Part shown: positions 43,289 through 51,152 of the stretch, in pieces
Layout: every line of letters starts with the position of its first letter
How positions within the stretch are numbered: position 1 is the stretch's first letter
Source of the DNA: JBFWRK01 sp050248955
GTDB taxonomy: Bacteria; Actinomycetota; Acidimicrobiia; Acidimicrobiales; Ilumatobacteraceae
Length of the DNA: 64,000 nucleotides
NCBI GenBank assembly: GCA_050248955.1
Contig: JBFWRK010000018.1
Coordinates: 27,513 to 91,512 of the forward strand
Direction: 5' to 3'
Translations under genes and position numbers: made by a program
The notes under the pieces: generated by a model
What the model was told of the DNA's origin: nothing
Databases searched by the model: none
Seen by the model: the letters and a program-made list of their open reading frames with translations, nothing else

Positions 43289-44961
43289 TCATCCGCAACG
43301 GCACGATCGTCGACGGGAGCGGTCTCCCCGGCTTCAGGGGTGACGTCGGTGTCTCCGGCGGGCGGATCGTGAGCGTGGGACGAACGCTGAACGAGGCCGG
43401 CCGCATCATCGACGCCGCCGGTCGCGTCGTCGCACCCGGCTTCGTCGACCCGCACACGCACGTCGACGCGCAGCTCTGCTTCGACCCGTACGCGTTCCCG
43501 GCGATCGAGCACGGCGTCACGACCGTCGTCACGGGCAACTGCTCGCTGAGCATGGCGCCCGTGCGCACGCCGCAACGCGAACGGTTCTCACGCATGTTCC
43601 GCCTGATCGAGGAGATGCCGGAGGCAGCGTTCGCCCGCGGCGTCGACTGGCGCTGGGGCGAGACGTTCGATGCGATGGTCGACGAGATCGCTCGTGATCT
43701 CGCACTCAACGTCGCGCCGTTGGTCGGCCACTCCGCGCTCCGTCTCTACGTGCTCGGTGACGACCTCCGCCGGCCGGCGACCGCCGACGAGCTGTCGGCG
43801 ATGTGCGATCTCCTCCGTGCGTGTCTCGACGCCGGCGCCGTCGGCATGTCGACGAGCTACGTCGACATCGAGGACGACATGCTTCCCGTGCCGTGCCGAT
43901 GGGGCGAGCACACGGAGGTCGAGGCACTGTGCGCGGTGCTCGGCGAGCGCGGCCGGATGCTGCAGATCGTGCACGAGTTCTTCGACGCCGACCTCACGGT
44001 GTCGCGCGTCGAGATGCTCGGCGATCTCTCGCGCCGCTTCGGCATCCCGACGACGTTGTCGCCGCTGTTCCACAACGCGTCGATGCCGCAGGCGACCGAG
44101 CAGGTGATGGCTGCCGTGGAACGGGAGTGGGCGTCGGGTGCGCGTGTGTGGCCGCAGGTGCAGACGCGCCCGATCGACATCAGCTGGACGCTCGACCAGC
44201 GCAGCATCATGTTCCTCGTCATCCCGGGTTGGTGGCCGGTGCTGTCGTTGCCGACGAAGGCCGAGAAGCTGGCTGCCCTCGCCGATCCCACGACTCGCGC
44301 CACGCTCATCGGCGGGCTCGACGCGTTGTCGCAGATGCCCGGTTCGACGCTGAACGCGGTGAGCTTCGTGATCCGTGACGTCGCGCTTGATCGCAACCGG
44401 CACCTGGTCGGGCGCACCGTCGGCGACGCCGCTGCCGAGCGCGGGACGTCCCCGGCCGAGACGCTGATCGACCTCGCGCTCGAGGAAGACCTCGGCACGT
44501 GGTTCATCCGCTCGAACATCGGCCACGTCGCTCCCGGTCCGGTCGGCGCGCTGCTCGCCCACCCGAACGTCCACATCGGCGCGAGCGATGCCGGGGCGCA
44601 CGTCGGTTCGTTCGCGACGTACGGCGACACGGGGCACCTCTTCTCGCAGTTCGTGCGCGGCACCGGTGCGCTCACGCTCGAGGGCGCCGTCAAGAAGATC
44701 ACCTCCGACACGTGCGCCATCTGGGGCCTCGCCGATCGCGGCCTGCTGCGCGAGGGCTACGCCGCCGATGTCGTCGTGTTCGATCCGGCCACGATCGACC
44801 GCGGCCCCGAAATCGCCTCGGACGACTTCCCCGGCGGCGGCAGCCGCTGGATCCGTCGGTCGGTCGGCGTCGACTCGGTGATCGTCAACGGCACCGAGAC
44901 CTGGACCGCGACCGACGGCTACGTGGCCGGCGCACGCGCCGGCGTGATCGCGACCCGTTGA
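43276..44961 (+). CDS. N-acyl-D-amino-acid deacylase-like amidohydrolase
   Basis: 561 residues from ATG 43276, with AGGAG eight bases ahead. Composite amidohydrolase domain: MLDLIIRNGTIVDGSG, metal motif PHTHVDAQLCFD, VTTVVTGNCSLSMAPVR (Cys ligand seen in D-aminoacylases), IVHEFFDADL, and the catalytic SDAGAHVGSFATYGDTGHLF (H and D). It would release D-amino acids or dihydropyrimidine-like amides from N-acyl forms using zinc. Linked by overlap to the two small genes upstream. A hairpin terminator follows at once. Confidence 0.88.
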   Translation: MLDLIIRNGTIVDGSGLPGFRGDVGVSGGRIVSVGRTLNEAGRIIDAAGRVVAPGFVDPHTHVDAQLCFDPYAFPAIEHGVTTVVTGNCSLSMAPVRTPQRERFSRMFRLIEEMPEAAFARGVDWRWGETFDAMVDEIARDLALNVAPLVGHSALRLYVLGDDLRRPATADELSAMCDLLRACLDAGAVGMSTSYVDIEDDMLPVPCRWGEHTEVEALCAVLGERGRMLQIVHEFFDADLTVSRVEMLGDLSRRFGIPTTLSPLFHNASMPQATEQVMAAVEREWASGARVWPQVQTRPIDISWTLDQRSIMFLVIPGWWPVLSLPTKAEKLAALADPTTRATLIGGLDALSQMPGSTLNAVSFVIRDVALDRNRHLVGRTVGDAAAERGTSPAETLIDLALEEDLGTWFIRSNIGHVAPGPVGALLAHPNVHIGASDAGAHVGSFATYGDTGHLFSQFVRGTGALTLEGAVKKITSDTCAIWGLADRGLLREGYAADVVVFDPATIDRGPEIASDDFPGGGSRWIRRSVGVDSVIVNGTETWTATDGYVAGARAGVIATR

Positions 44962-44964
44962 TCG

Positions 44965-44986
44965 GGCAGCCGACCGCTCGGCTGCC
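44965..44986. terminator. hairpin terminator
   Basis: Perfect 9-bp stem GGCAGCCGA (44965-44973) with 44978-44986 and the loop CCGC, starting four bases after the D-aminoacylase stop and facing the convergent epoxide hydrolase gene. Confidence 0.75.
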
Positions 44987-45018
44987 GGCAGCGGACCGTC
45001 AGCTGCTGCAGCCGGCCG

Positions 45019-45990
45019 TCAGCCGAGCGACTGCAGGAACTCGGTCAGCGCCTCGTTGACCTCGGCGGGGCGTTCCTGCTGCGTCCAGTGTCCGCAGCCG
45101 GGCAGGATGATCGACCGGTGCAGGCGAGGCAGCGTCGTCGGGAAGCGCTCGATCGACGGCATGCCCCACAGCGTCGGCCCGTCGCGGTCGCCGCCGATGA
45201 ACAACGCCGGCACCTCGATCGGGCGGTCGCGAAACACGCGCAGGTCCTCCCAGTCGCGATCGACGTTCCGGTACCGGTTCAGACCACCGCTGAAGCCGGT
45301 GCGCTCGAACTCCCCTGCGTAGACGTCGAGGTCGGCGTCCGACAGCCAGGCCGGCATCGTTTCCGGGTAGGCGAAACGATCGCTCAAGCGCGCCTCGAAC
45401 GGCTTCGTGGCGATCGTTCCCTTGGCAGGATCCTGCGGAGGCGCGTCGCCCGATGCGCTGAAGTAGAAGCCGAGCAGCCAGCGGCGCACGTCGGTCTCCA
45501 GCTCGGCCTCGGCGCGGCCCGGCTCCTGGAAGTACTCGATGTAGAACTCCTCGGCCCCCGCCATCGCCCGGAACACCTGTGAAGGCGGCACATGGCCGGC
45601 CGGCGAGTACGGGACGGACAACCCGGCGACGGCGCGGAACACGTCCGGGCGCAGCAGCGCCGAGTTCCACGCGATCGGCGCGCCCCAGTCGTGGCCGATG
45701 ATGACGGCCTGGGACTCGCCCAGCGCGTGGACGAGCGCGAGGTTGTCGCCGACCATGTTGATCATGCGGTAGGCCTCGATCGCCACGGGCGCCGACGACC
45801 GCCCGTAGCCCCGGACGTCGATCGCGACGGCACGGAAGCCGGCCTCCGCCAGGGCCGTGAGCTGGTGGCGATAGGAGTACCACGACTCGGGAAATCCGTG
45901 GACGAGCAGGACGAGCGGCCCCTCCCCGGCTTCCACGCAGTGGAGGCGGATCCCGTTCACGTGCTCGATGCGATGGCGCCATTCGGTCAT
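45019..45990 (-). CDS. alpha/beta hydrolase, epoxide hydrolase-like
   Basis: 323 residues from ATG 45990 (MTEWRHRIEHVNGIRLH). The oxyanion-hole motif HGFPESW (31-37), the nucleophile D101 in GHDWGAP and the catalytic His in PGCGHWTQQERP define the soluble epoxide hydrolase group. Two Tyr residues in the cap (for example FYFSA, FYIEYF) are candidates for ring-opening acid. No signal peptide. It lies between catabolic genes; a lipid-epoxide or xenobiotic substrate is likely but unproven. Confidence 0.92.
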   Translation of the reverse strand: MTEWRHRIEHVNGIRLHCVEAGEGPLVLLVHGFPESWYSYRHQLTALAEAGFRAVAIDVRGYGRSSAPVAIEAYRMINMVGDNLALVHALGESQAVIIGHDWGAPIAWNSALLRPDVFRAVAGLSVPYSPAGHVPPSQVFRAMAGAEEFYIEYFQEPGRAEAELETDVRRWLLGFYFSASGDAPPQDPAKGTIATKPFEARLSDRFAYPETMPAWLSDADLDVYAGEFERTGFSGGLNRYRNVDRDWEDLRVFRDRPIEVPALFIGGDRDGPTLWGMPSIERFPTTLPRLHRSIILPGCGHWTQQERPAEVNEALTEFLQSLG

Positions 45991-46028
45991 GCGGGCAGCG
46001 TGCCACGCGGCACTCCCCGTTGGCGTGT

Positions 46029-46694
46029 TCAGCTCACCGCGGTCGGACGGTGCTGCTGGCGGCGGCCGAGCAAGCCCACCGTCTCGTCCGACATCGGCGC
46101 AGCGAGCAACGCCGTCACCAGGTCGATCAGGTGACTCGTGAACAGCTCGTCGCCACGACGCGGCGCGTCGCTCGCGCGCCGGGCGAGCTCGGTCGCGCTG
46201 ACCCGGATCGCGGTGAACCGGTGGTGCAGCCGTCGCACGGCGACATCGGCCAGCAGCGGGCCGACGAGCTGGCGCCAGCGGTTGATGCTGTTGCGCGGGC
46301 TCGTCCGGAACCGATCGTCGACGAGCAACCCGGGCCGGTTCAGGACCTCAGCGTTGATCCGCAGATACTCCCGTCCGCCGTCCGGGTCGGCGAGCTTCGC
46401 CGCCAACGGGCGCACGAGCGTGCCCGTGACCACACGGAGGTCGCGGTGGCCGGCGCGCTCGTACTCGTCGAGCAGCGCGTGGCGGCGCGCTTCGACGTCC
46501 ACCGCGTGCTTCCGCAGGACCGCCATCAGCAGCCCGTAGCGGTCCTCGAAGTGGTACTGCAGTGCCGTCGCGTTGCGCTGGCCGGCCGCAGCGTTGATCT
46601 CGCGCAACGACACGGCTTCGATGCCGCGCTCGGCGAACAGCACCTCGGCGGCGGAGATCAGCTGCTGCTTGGTCGAGTCCGGATTCGGCGCCAT
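46029..46694 (-). CDS. TetR family regulator
   Basis: 221 residues from ATG 46694 (MAPNPDSTKQQLISAAEVLF). The helix-turn-helix is FAERGIEAVSLREINAAAG with NATALQYHFEDRYGLLMAVL as the recognition region. The C-terminal half is a divergent helical ligand domain. It is divergent from the acyl-CoA dehydrogenase gene, 53 bases away, and probably represses it in response to an acyl-CoA or similar. GATCAAG occurs twice in the gap (46,700 and 46,731), a possible operator repeat. Confidence 0.92.
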   Translation of the reverse strand: MAPNPDSTKQQLISAAEVLFAERGIEAVSLREINAAAGQRNATALQYHFEDRYGLLMAVLRKHAVDVEARRHALLDEYERAGHRDLRVVTGTLVRPLAAKLADPDGGREYLRINAEVLNRPGLLVDDRFRTSPRNSINRWRQLVGPLLADVAVRRLHHRFTAIRVSATELARRASDAPRRGDELFTSHLIDLVTALLAAPMSDETVGLLGRRQQHRPTAVS

Positions 46695-46747
46695 CCAGCG
46701 ATCAAGCTATCATTTCATGCGAACGCTTTAGATCAAGGGGAATGCAG

Positions 46748-47989
46748 ATGGCCATCGATTTCACCCTCGCCCCAGAGCACGAGGAGATCCGGGACCGCGT
46801 GCGCGCGTTCGTGGAGGACACGATCAAGCCGGCGATCGAGCCGTTCGGGCATCGGGAGGAGATGGAGGGAGATGCGCGCCGGCAGTACATCGGCGAGTTG
46901 ATCCGGCTGCGCAAGGAGGCGATCAAGGCCGGGCTCTGGCTCCCGCACATGCCGGAGGAGTGGGGCGGCATGGGCCTCGGCCACGTGGCGCTCGCGATGG
47001 TGCAGGCGGAGGCGGCCAAGACCCGCGTCGGCCCGTGGGTGCTGAACTGCCAGGCTCCCGACGAGGGCAACATGCACACGCTGCTGCACTGGGCGACGGA
47101 CGAGCAGAAGCAGACCTACTTGAAGCCGCTCTGCGACGGTACGACCTCATCGTGCTTCGCGATGACCGAGCCCGAGGTCGCCGGCTCCGACCCGACGCTG
47201 ATCAAGACGCACGCGCTCAAGGACGGCGACGAGTGGGTGATCAACGGGCACAAGTGGTTCATCTCCGGCGCCAACCGGGCGAAGTTCGCGATCCTGATCG
47301 CCCGCACCGAGCTCGACGTGCCGGAAGGGGCGCGCGGTGCGAACACCGCGTTCATCGTCGACCTGCCGTCGGAGGGCTGGAACAACGTGCGCGAGGTCGC
47401 GACCATGCACGGTCCCGGCGGGCACAGCGAGATCGTCATCGAGGACCTGCGCGTGCACGACTCGCAGATCCTCGGTGGCCGCGGCAACGGCCACCGGCTC
47501 GGCCAGTACCGCCTCGGGCCGGCGCGGCTCGCGCACTGCATGCGCTGGATCGCCCAGGCCGAGACCGCGCTCGACATGATGGTCGACCGGTCACTGAACC
47601 GGTACAGCCACGGCAGCATCCTCGCCGAGAAGCAGGGCATCCAGTGGATGATCGCCGACTCGGCGATGGAGCTCTACCAGTGCAAGCTGATGGTGCTGCA
47701 CGCGGCGTACAAGATCGACCGCGGCGAGGACTTCCGCACCGAGGTGTCGATGGCGAAGCACTTCGTCGCCAACAGCCTCAATCGGATCATCGACCGCGCC
47801 ATCCAGGTGCACGGCGCGCTCGGGTACTCGACCGACACGCCGCTCGCGAGCATGATGCAGCACGCCCGCTGGGCGCGCTTCGCCGACGGCGCCGACGAGA
47901 TCCATCAGATGCGGATCGCGCAGAACACCATCGCCGCCTACAGCGACACCGGCTCGACCTGGTCCGCCACCGGCTCGCTGCCGCTCTGA
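46748..47989 (+). CDS. acyl-CoA dehydrogenase
   Basis: 413 residues from ATG 46748 (MAIDFTLAPEHEEIRDRVR), with AGGGG seven bases ahead. The flavin-binding SSCFAMTEPEVAGSDPTLIKT and WFISGANRAKF segments and the C-terminal IQVHGALGYSTDTPLASMMQHARWARFADGADEIHQM are typical of the ACAD superfamily. The catalytic base is not the Glu of short-chain enzymes by any obvious motif; D in DGADEIH fits the ACAD10/11-like group with bulky substrates. It oxidises an acyl-CoA to the enoyl-CoA. Controlled probably by the divergent TetR. Confidence 0.93.
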   Translation: MAIDFTLAPEHEEIRDRVRAFVEDTIKPAIEPFGHREEMEGDARRQYIGELIRLRKEAIKAGLWLPHMPEEWGGMGLGHVALAMVQAEAAKTRVGPWVLNCQAPDEGNMHTLLHWATDEQKQTYLKPLCDGTTSSCFAMTEPEVAGSDPTLIKTHALKDGDEWVINGHKWFISGANRAKFAILIARTELDVPEGARGANTAFIVDLPSEGWNNVREVATMHGPGGHSEIVIEDLRVHDSQILGGRGNGHRLGQYRLGPARLAHCMRWIAQAETALDMMVDRSLNRYSHGSILAEKQGIQWMIADSAMELYQCKLMVLHAAYKIDRGEDFRTEVSMAKHFVANSLNRIIDRAIQVHGALGYSTDTPLASMMQHARWARFADGADEIHQMRIAQNTIAAYSDTGSTWSATGSLPL

Positions 47990-48054
47990 TGGATCGGGAC
48001 CGGCCTCCGCTTCGCCTCGACCGCTCCCGATCGGCGGCTCGTCGCCTCGTTCCC

Positions 48055-48102
48055 GTTCTCTGATCACCGCCGGTACGCCGGGTGTCCGGAGGTGAGCAGA
48101 GA
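48055..48102. repeat. palindromic intergenic element (GAGCAGAG family)
   Basis: TCTCTGATCACCGCCGG and CCGGAGGTGAGCAGAGA face each other across about 12 bases (two mismatches in 17). It lies between the convergent acyl-CoA dehydrogenase and formate dehydrogenase genes. The segment GGGTGTCCGGAGGTGAGCAG matches the 12.7-kb element (inverted) at 18 of 20 positions. Confidence 0.85.
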
Positions 48103-48122
48103 CGCTGGGGTTTGGGCCCGGT

Positions 48123-51100
48123 TCAGGCCACGACGGAGAGGCGGGCGATGGCGGCAGCGACCGAGGAGTCGACCGCTGCCGAGCCCGTTTCCACCGCCCG
48201 CGCCAGGTCGACCCGCATCTCGTGCTCCCAGAAGGTCGTGAGGTGCGCGGCGACCGCGGTGATCGCCTCCTCTTCGGGCTCGTGCGCGTACTGCCGGGCG
48301 ATCTGGTTCGCCATCCGCACGAGCGCGTCGAGCCGGTTCTCGGGGTGCTCGACCGCGACCGATGCAGCGCTGCGACCAGGGGTCACCTGCACCGCCGTGA
48401 CCTTGTACTCCGGGCAGTTCGTCGCCCAATCGGACCACTCGGTCGTCACCACGTTGGCCCCGCTCAGTGGGTGGTGGAAGGTCGTGTACACGACGCCCGG
48501 GGGCATCCGGTCCGACAGCTTGGCGTGCATCGTCGTCGCGCCGACCCTGCTCGAGAGCGTGACCTCGTCGCCGTCCTTCACGCCGCGCTCCTCGGCGTCG
48601 TGGGGATGGATCTCGAGCACGTCTTCGGGGTGCCAGAGGATGTTCTCCGTGCGACGGGTCTGCGCGCCGACGTTGTACTGGCTGAGGATCCGCCCGGTCG
48701 TGAGCAGCAACGGATAGCGCCGGCTGGAGCGCTCCTCGGTGGCGACGTACGGCGTTTCGACGAATCGACCCAGCCCGCGCACGAAGCGGTCCTCGTGCAT
48801 GATCGGCGTGCCCAGCGGGTGCTCGGCGTTGCACGGCCACTGGACGCTGCCGACCTCGTCGAGATGTGTGAAGGAGATGCCGGAGAAGGTCGGCGTCAGC
48901 GCGGCGATCTCGTCCATGATCTGCGATGCGTCGGCGTAGTGCATCGGTGCGCCGAGCGCGTCCGCGAGCTCGCAGACGGTCTCCCACTCCTGCTTGCCGT
49001 TGCGCGGCGTCATCACCGGTCGGACGCGGTTGACGCGGCGCTCGGCGTTGACGAACGTGCCGTCCTTCTCGAGGAAGGACGTGCCCGGGAGGAACACGTG
49101 GGCGAACTTCGACGTCTCGTTCAGGAACAGGTCCTGCACGACCACGAGCTCCATCGAGCGGAGCGCGGCCATCACGTGCGCTGTGTTCGGATCGGACTGC
49201 GCGATGTCCTCACCTTGGATGTAGATCCCCTTGAAGTGACCGTCGATCGCGGCATCGAGCATGTTCGGGATCCGCAGGCCGGGTTCCGACTGGATCGTGT
49301 GACCCCACATCGCCTCGAACGTCGAGCGAGTCGCGTCGTCGGACACGTGGCGGTACCCGGAGAGCTCGTGCGGGAACGATCCCATGTCGCACGAGCCCTG
49401 CACGTTGTTCTGCCCGCGCAACGGGTTGACGCCGACCCCGTCGCGGCCGATGTTGCCGGTCGCCATGGCGAGGTTGGCGAGGCCGATCACCATCGTCGAG
49501 CCCTGGCTGTGCTCGGTCACGCCGAGGCCGTAGTAGATCGCCGCGTTCCCACCGGTCGCGTACAGGCGGGCCGCAGCGCGCACCTCTGATGCCGGCACCC
49601 CGGTGTGGGCCTCCATCGCCTCCGGGCTGTTCTCCGGCTGCGCGATGAACGCCGCCCAGCTGGCGAACTCCTCGGCATCGCAGCGCTCGGCGACGAAGCG
49701 GTGGTCGACGAGGTCCTCGGTGACGATGACGTGCGCGAGCGCGTTGACGATCGCCACGTTCGTTCCCGGGCGCAGCTGCAGGAAGTGCTCCGCTTCCACG
49801 TGGGGCGAGCGGACGAGGTCGATCCGGCGCGGGTCGACGACGATGAGCGGGACGCCCTCGCGGAGGCGCTGCTTCATGCGCGACGCGAACACCGGGTGCG
49901 CATCGGTCGGGTTCGCGCCGATGAGCAGGATGACGTCGGCATGCTCGACCGAGCGGAAGTCCTGCGTCCCGGCGGACGTGCCGAACGTGGTCTTCAGGCC
50001 GAAGCCGGTCGGTGAGTGACACACCCGCGCGCAGGTGTCGACGTTGTTGTTCCCGAACGCCGTGCGGACGAGCTTCTGGAGGACGAACACCTCCTCGTTC
50101 GTGCACCGCGACGAGGTGATCCCGCCGATCGCCCCCTGCCCGTGGCGGGCCTGCACGTCGCGCAGCCGCGCCGCGGTGTGGGCGATCGCCTCGTCCCACG
50201 AGACGACCCGCCACTCGTCGTCGATCGCGTCGCGCACCATCGGTTCGAGCTGACGGTCGCGGTGCGTCGCGTATCCCCACGCGAAGCGACCCTTGACACA
50301 CGAATGACCCTCGTTCGCCCCGCCGTCCTTGTAGGGCACCATCCGCACGACCTGCTCACCCTGCAGCTCGGCCTTGAACGTGCAACCGACGCCGCAGTAC
50401 GCGCACGTCGTCAGGACGGACCGGCGGGGCTGGCCCAGCTCGATGACCGTGTTCTCCGTCAGGGTCGCCGTCGGGCAGGCCTGCACGCACGCCCCGCACG
50501 ACACGCAGTTCGAGTCCATGAACGATCCGCCGGCGCCGGCAGCGACCGTCGAGCCGAAGCCCCTGCCCTGGATCGTCAGTGCGAACGTGCCCTGCACCTC
50601 GTCGCAGGCGCGCACGCAGCGCGAGCAGACGATGCACTTCGACGCGTCGAACGTGAAGTACGGGTTCGACGTGTCCGACGGTGCGTCGAGGTGGTTCTCG
50701 CCGTCGAAGCCGTACCGGACCTCGCGCAGGCCGACCGCGCCGGCCATGTCCTGCAGCTCGCAATCGCCGTTCGCCGCGCACGTGAGGCAATCGAGTGGGT
50801 GATCGGAGATGTACAGCTCCATCACGCCGCGGCGGAGCCGCTCGAGCCGCGGCGATTGGGTCGTGACGATCATGCCGTTCGCGACCGGCGTCGTGCACGA
50901 TGCCGGCGCGCCGGCGCGGCCCTCGATCTCGACGAGGCAGAGACGGCACGAGCCGAACGGATCGAGGCTGTCGGTCGCGCACAGCTTCGGGATGTCGATA
51001 CGGGCGAGCGCGGCGGCGCGCATCACGGAAGTGCCCTCGGCGACGGCGATCGGGCGGCCGTCGATCTGCAGCTCGACCGAAGCGGGGGCGGGTTCGCGCT

Positions 51101-51152
51101 GCCGGCGATCGGGTGCGGGCGTGCCCAGGTCGTGTTCCTCGGTCAGGCTCAT
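48123..51152 (-). CDS. fdsA: NAD-dependent formate dehydrogenase alpha subunit fused to delta subunit
   Basis: 1009 residues from ATG 51152 (MSLTEEHDLGTPAPDRR). Order of domains: NuoG-like ferredoxin with [2Fe-2S] (C-x10-C-x2-C region LDPFGSCRLCLVEIEG) and His/Cys cluster, two [4Fe-4S] ferredoxin motifs (CIVCSRCVRACDE, CVSCGACVQACPT), CAYCGVGCTF cluster, then the bis-MGD catalytic part with active-site Cys in DTCARVCHSPTGFGLK (Cys, not selenocysteine). After the molydop-binding domain (LLLTTGRILSQYNVGAQTRR) the last 70 residues (ALVRMANQIARQYAHEPEEE...FWEHEMR) are a delta-subunit (FdsD) domain, normally a separate protein. Oxidises formate to CO2. Overlaps the partner gene by ATGA. Confidence 0.95.
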   Translation of the reverse strand: MSLTEEHDLGTPAPDRRQREPAPASVELQIDGRPIAVAEGTSVMRAAALARIDIPKLCATDSLDPFGSCRLCLVEIEGRAGAPASCTTPVANGMIVTTQSPRLERLRRGVMELYISDHPLDCLTCAANGDCELQDMAGAVGLREVRYGFDGENHLDAPSDTSNPYFTFDASKCIVCSRCVRACDEVQGTFALTIQGRGFGSTVAAGAGGSFMDSNCVSCGACVQACPTATLTENTVIELGQPRRSVLTTCAYCGVGCTFKAELQGEQVVRMVPYKDGGANEGHSCVKGRFAWGYATHRDRQLEPMVRDAIDDEWRVVSWDEAIAHTAARLRDVQARHGQGAIGGITSSRCTNEEVFVLQKLVRTAFGNNNVDTCARVCHSPTGFGLKTTFGTSAGTQDFRSVEHADVILLIGANPTDAHPVFASRMKQRLREGVPLIVVDPRRIDLVRSPHVEAEHFLQLRPGTNVAIVNALAHVIVTEDLVDHRFVAERCDAEEFASWAAFIAQPENSPEAMEAHTGVPASEVRAAARLYATGGNAAIYYGLGVTEHSQGSTMVIGLANLAMATGNIGRDGVGVNPLRGQNNVQGSCDMGSFPHELSGYRHVSDDATRSTFEAMWGHTIQSEPGLRIPNMLDAAIDGHFKGIYIQGEDIAQSDPNTAHVMAALRSMELVVVQDLFLNETSKFAHVFLPGTSFLEKDGTFVNAERRVNRVRPVMTPRNGKQEWETVCELADALGAPMHYADASQIMDEIAALTPTFSGISFTHLDEVGSVQWPCNAEHPLGTPIMHEDRFVRGLGRFVETPYVATEERSSRRYPLLLTTGRILSQYNVGAQTRRTENILWHPEDVLEIHPHDAEERGVKDGDEVTLSSRVGATTMHAKLSDRMPPGVVYTTFHHPLSGANVVTTEWSDWATNCPEYKVTAVQVTPGRSAASVAVEHPENRLDALVRMANQIARQYAHEPEEEAITAVAAHLTTFWEHEMRVDLARAVETGSAAVDSSVAAAIARLSVVA

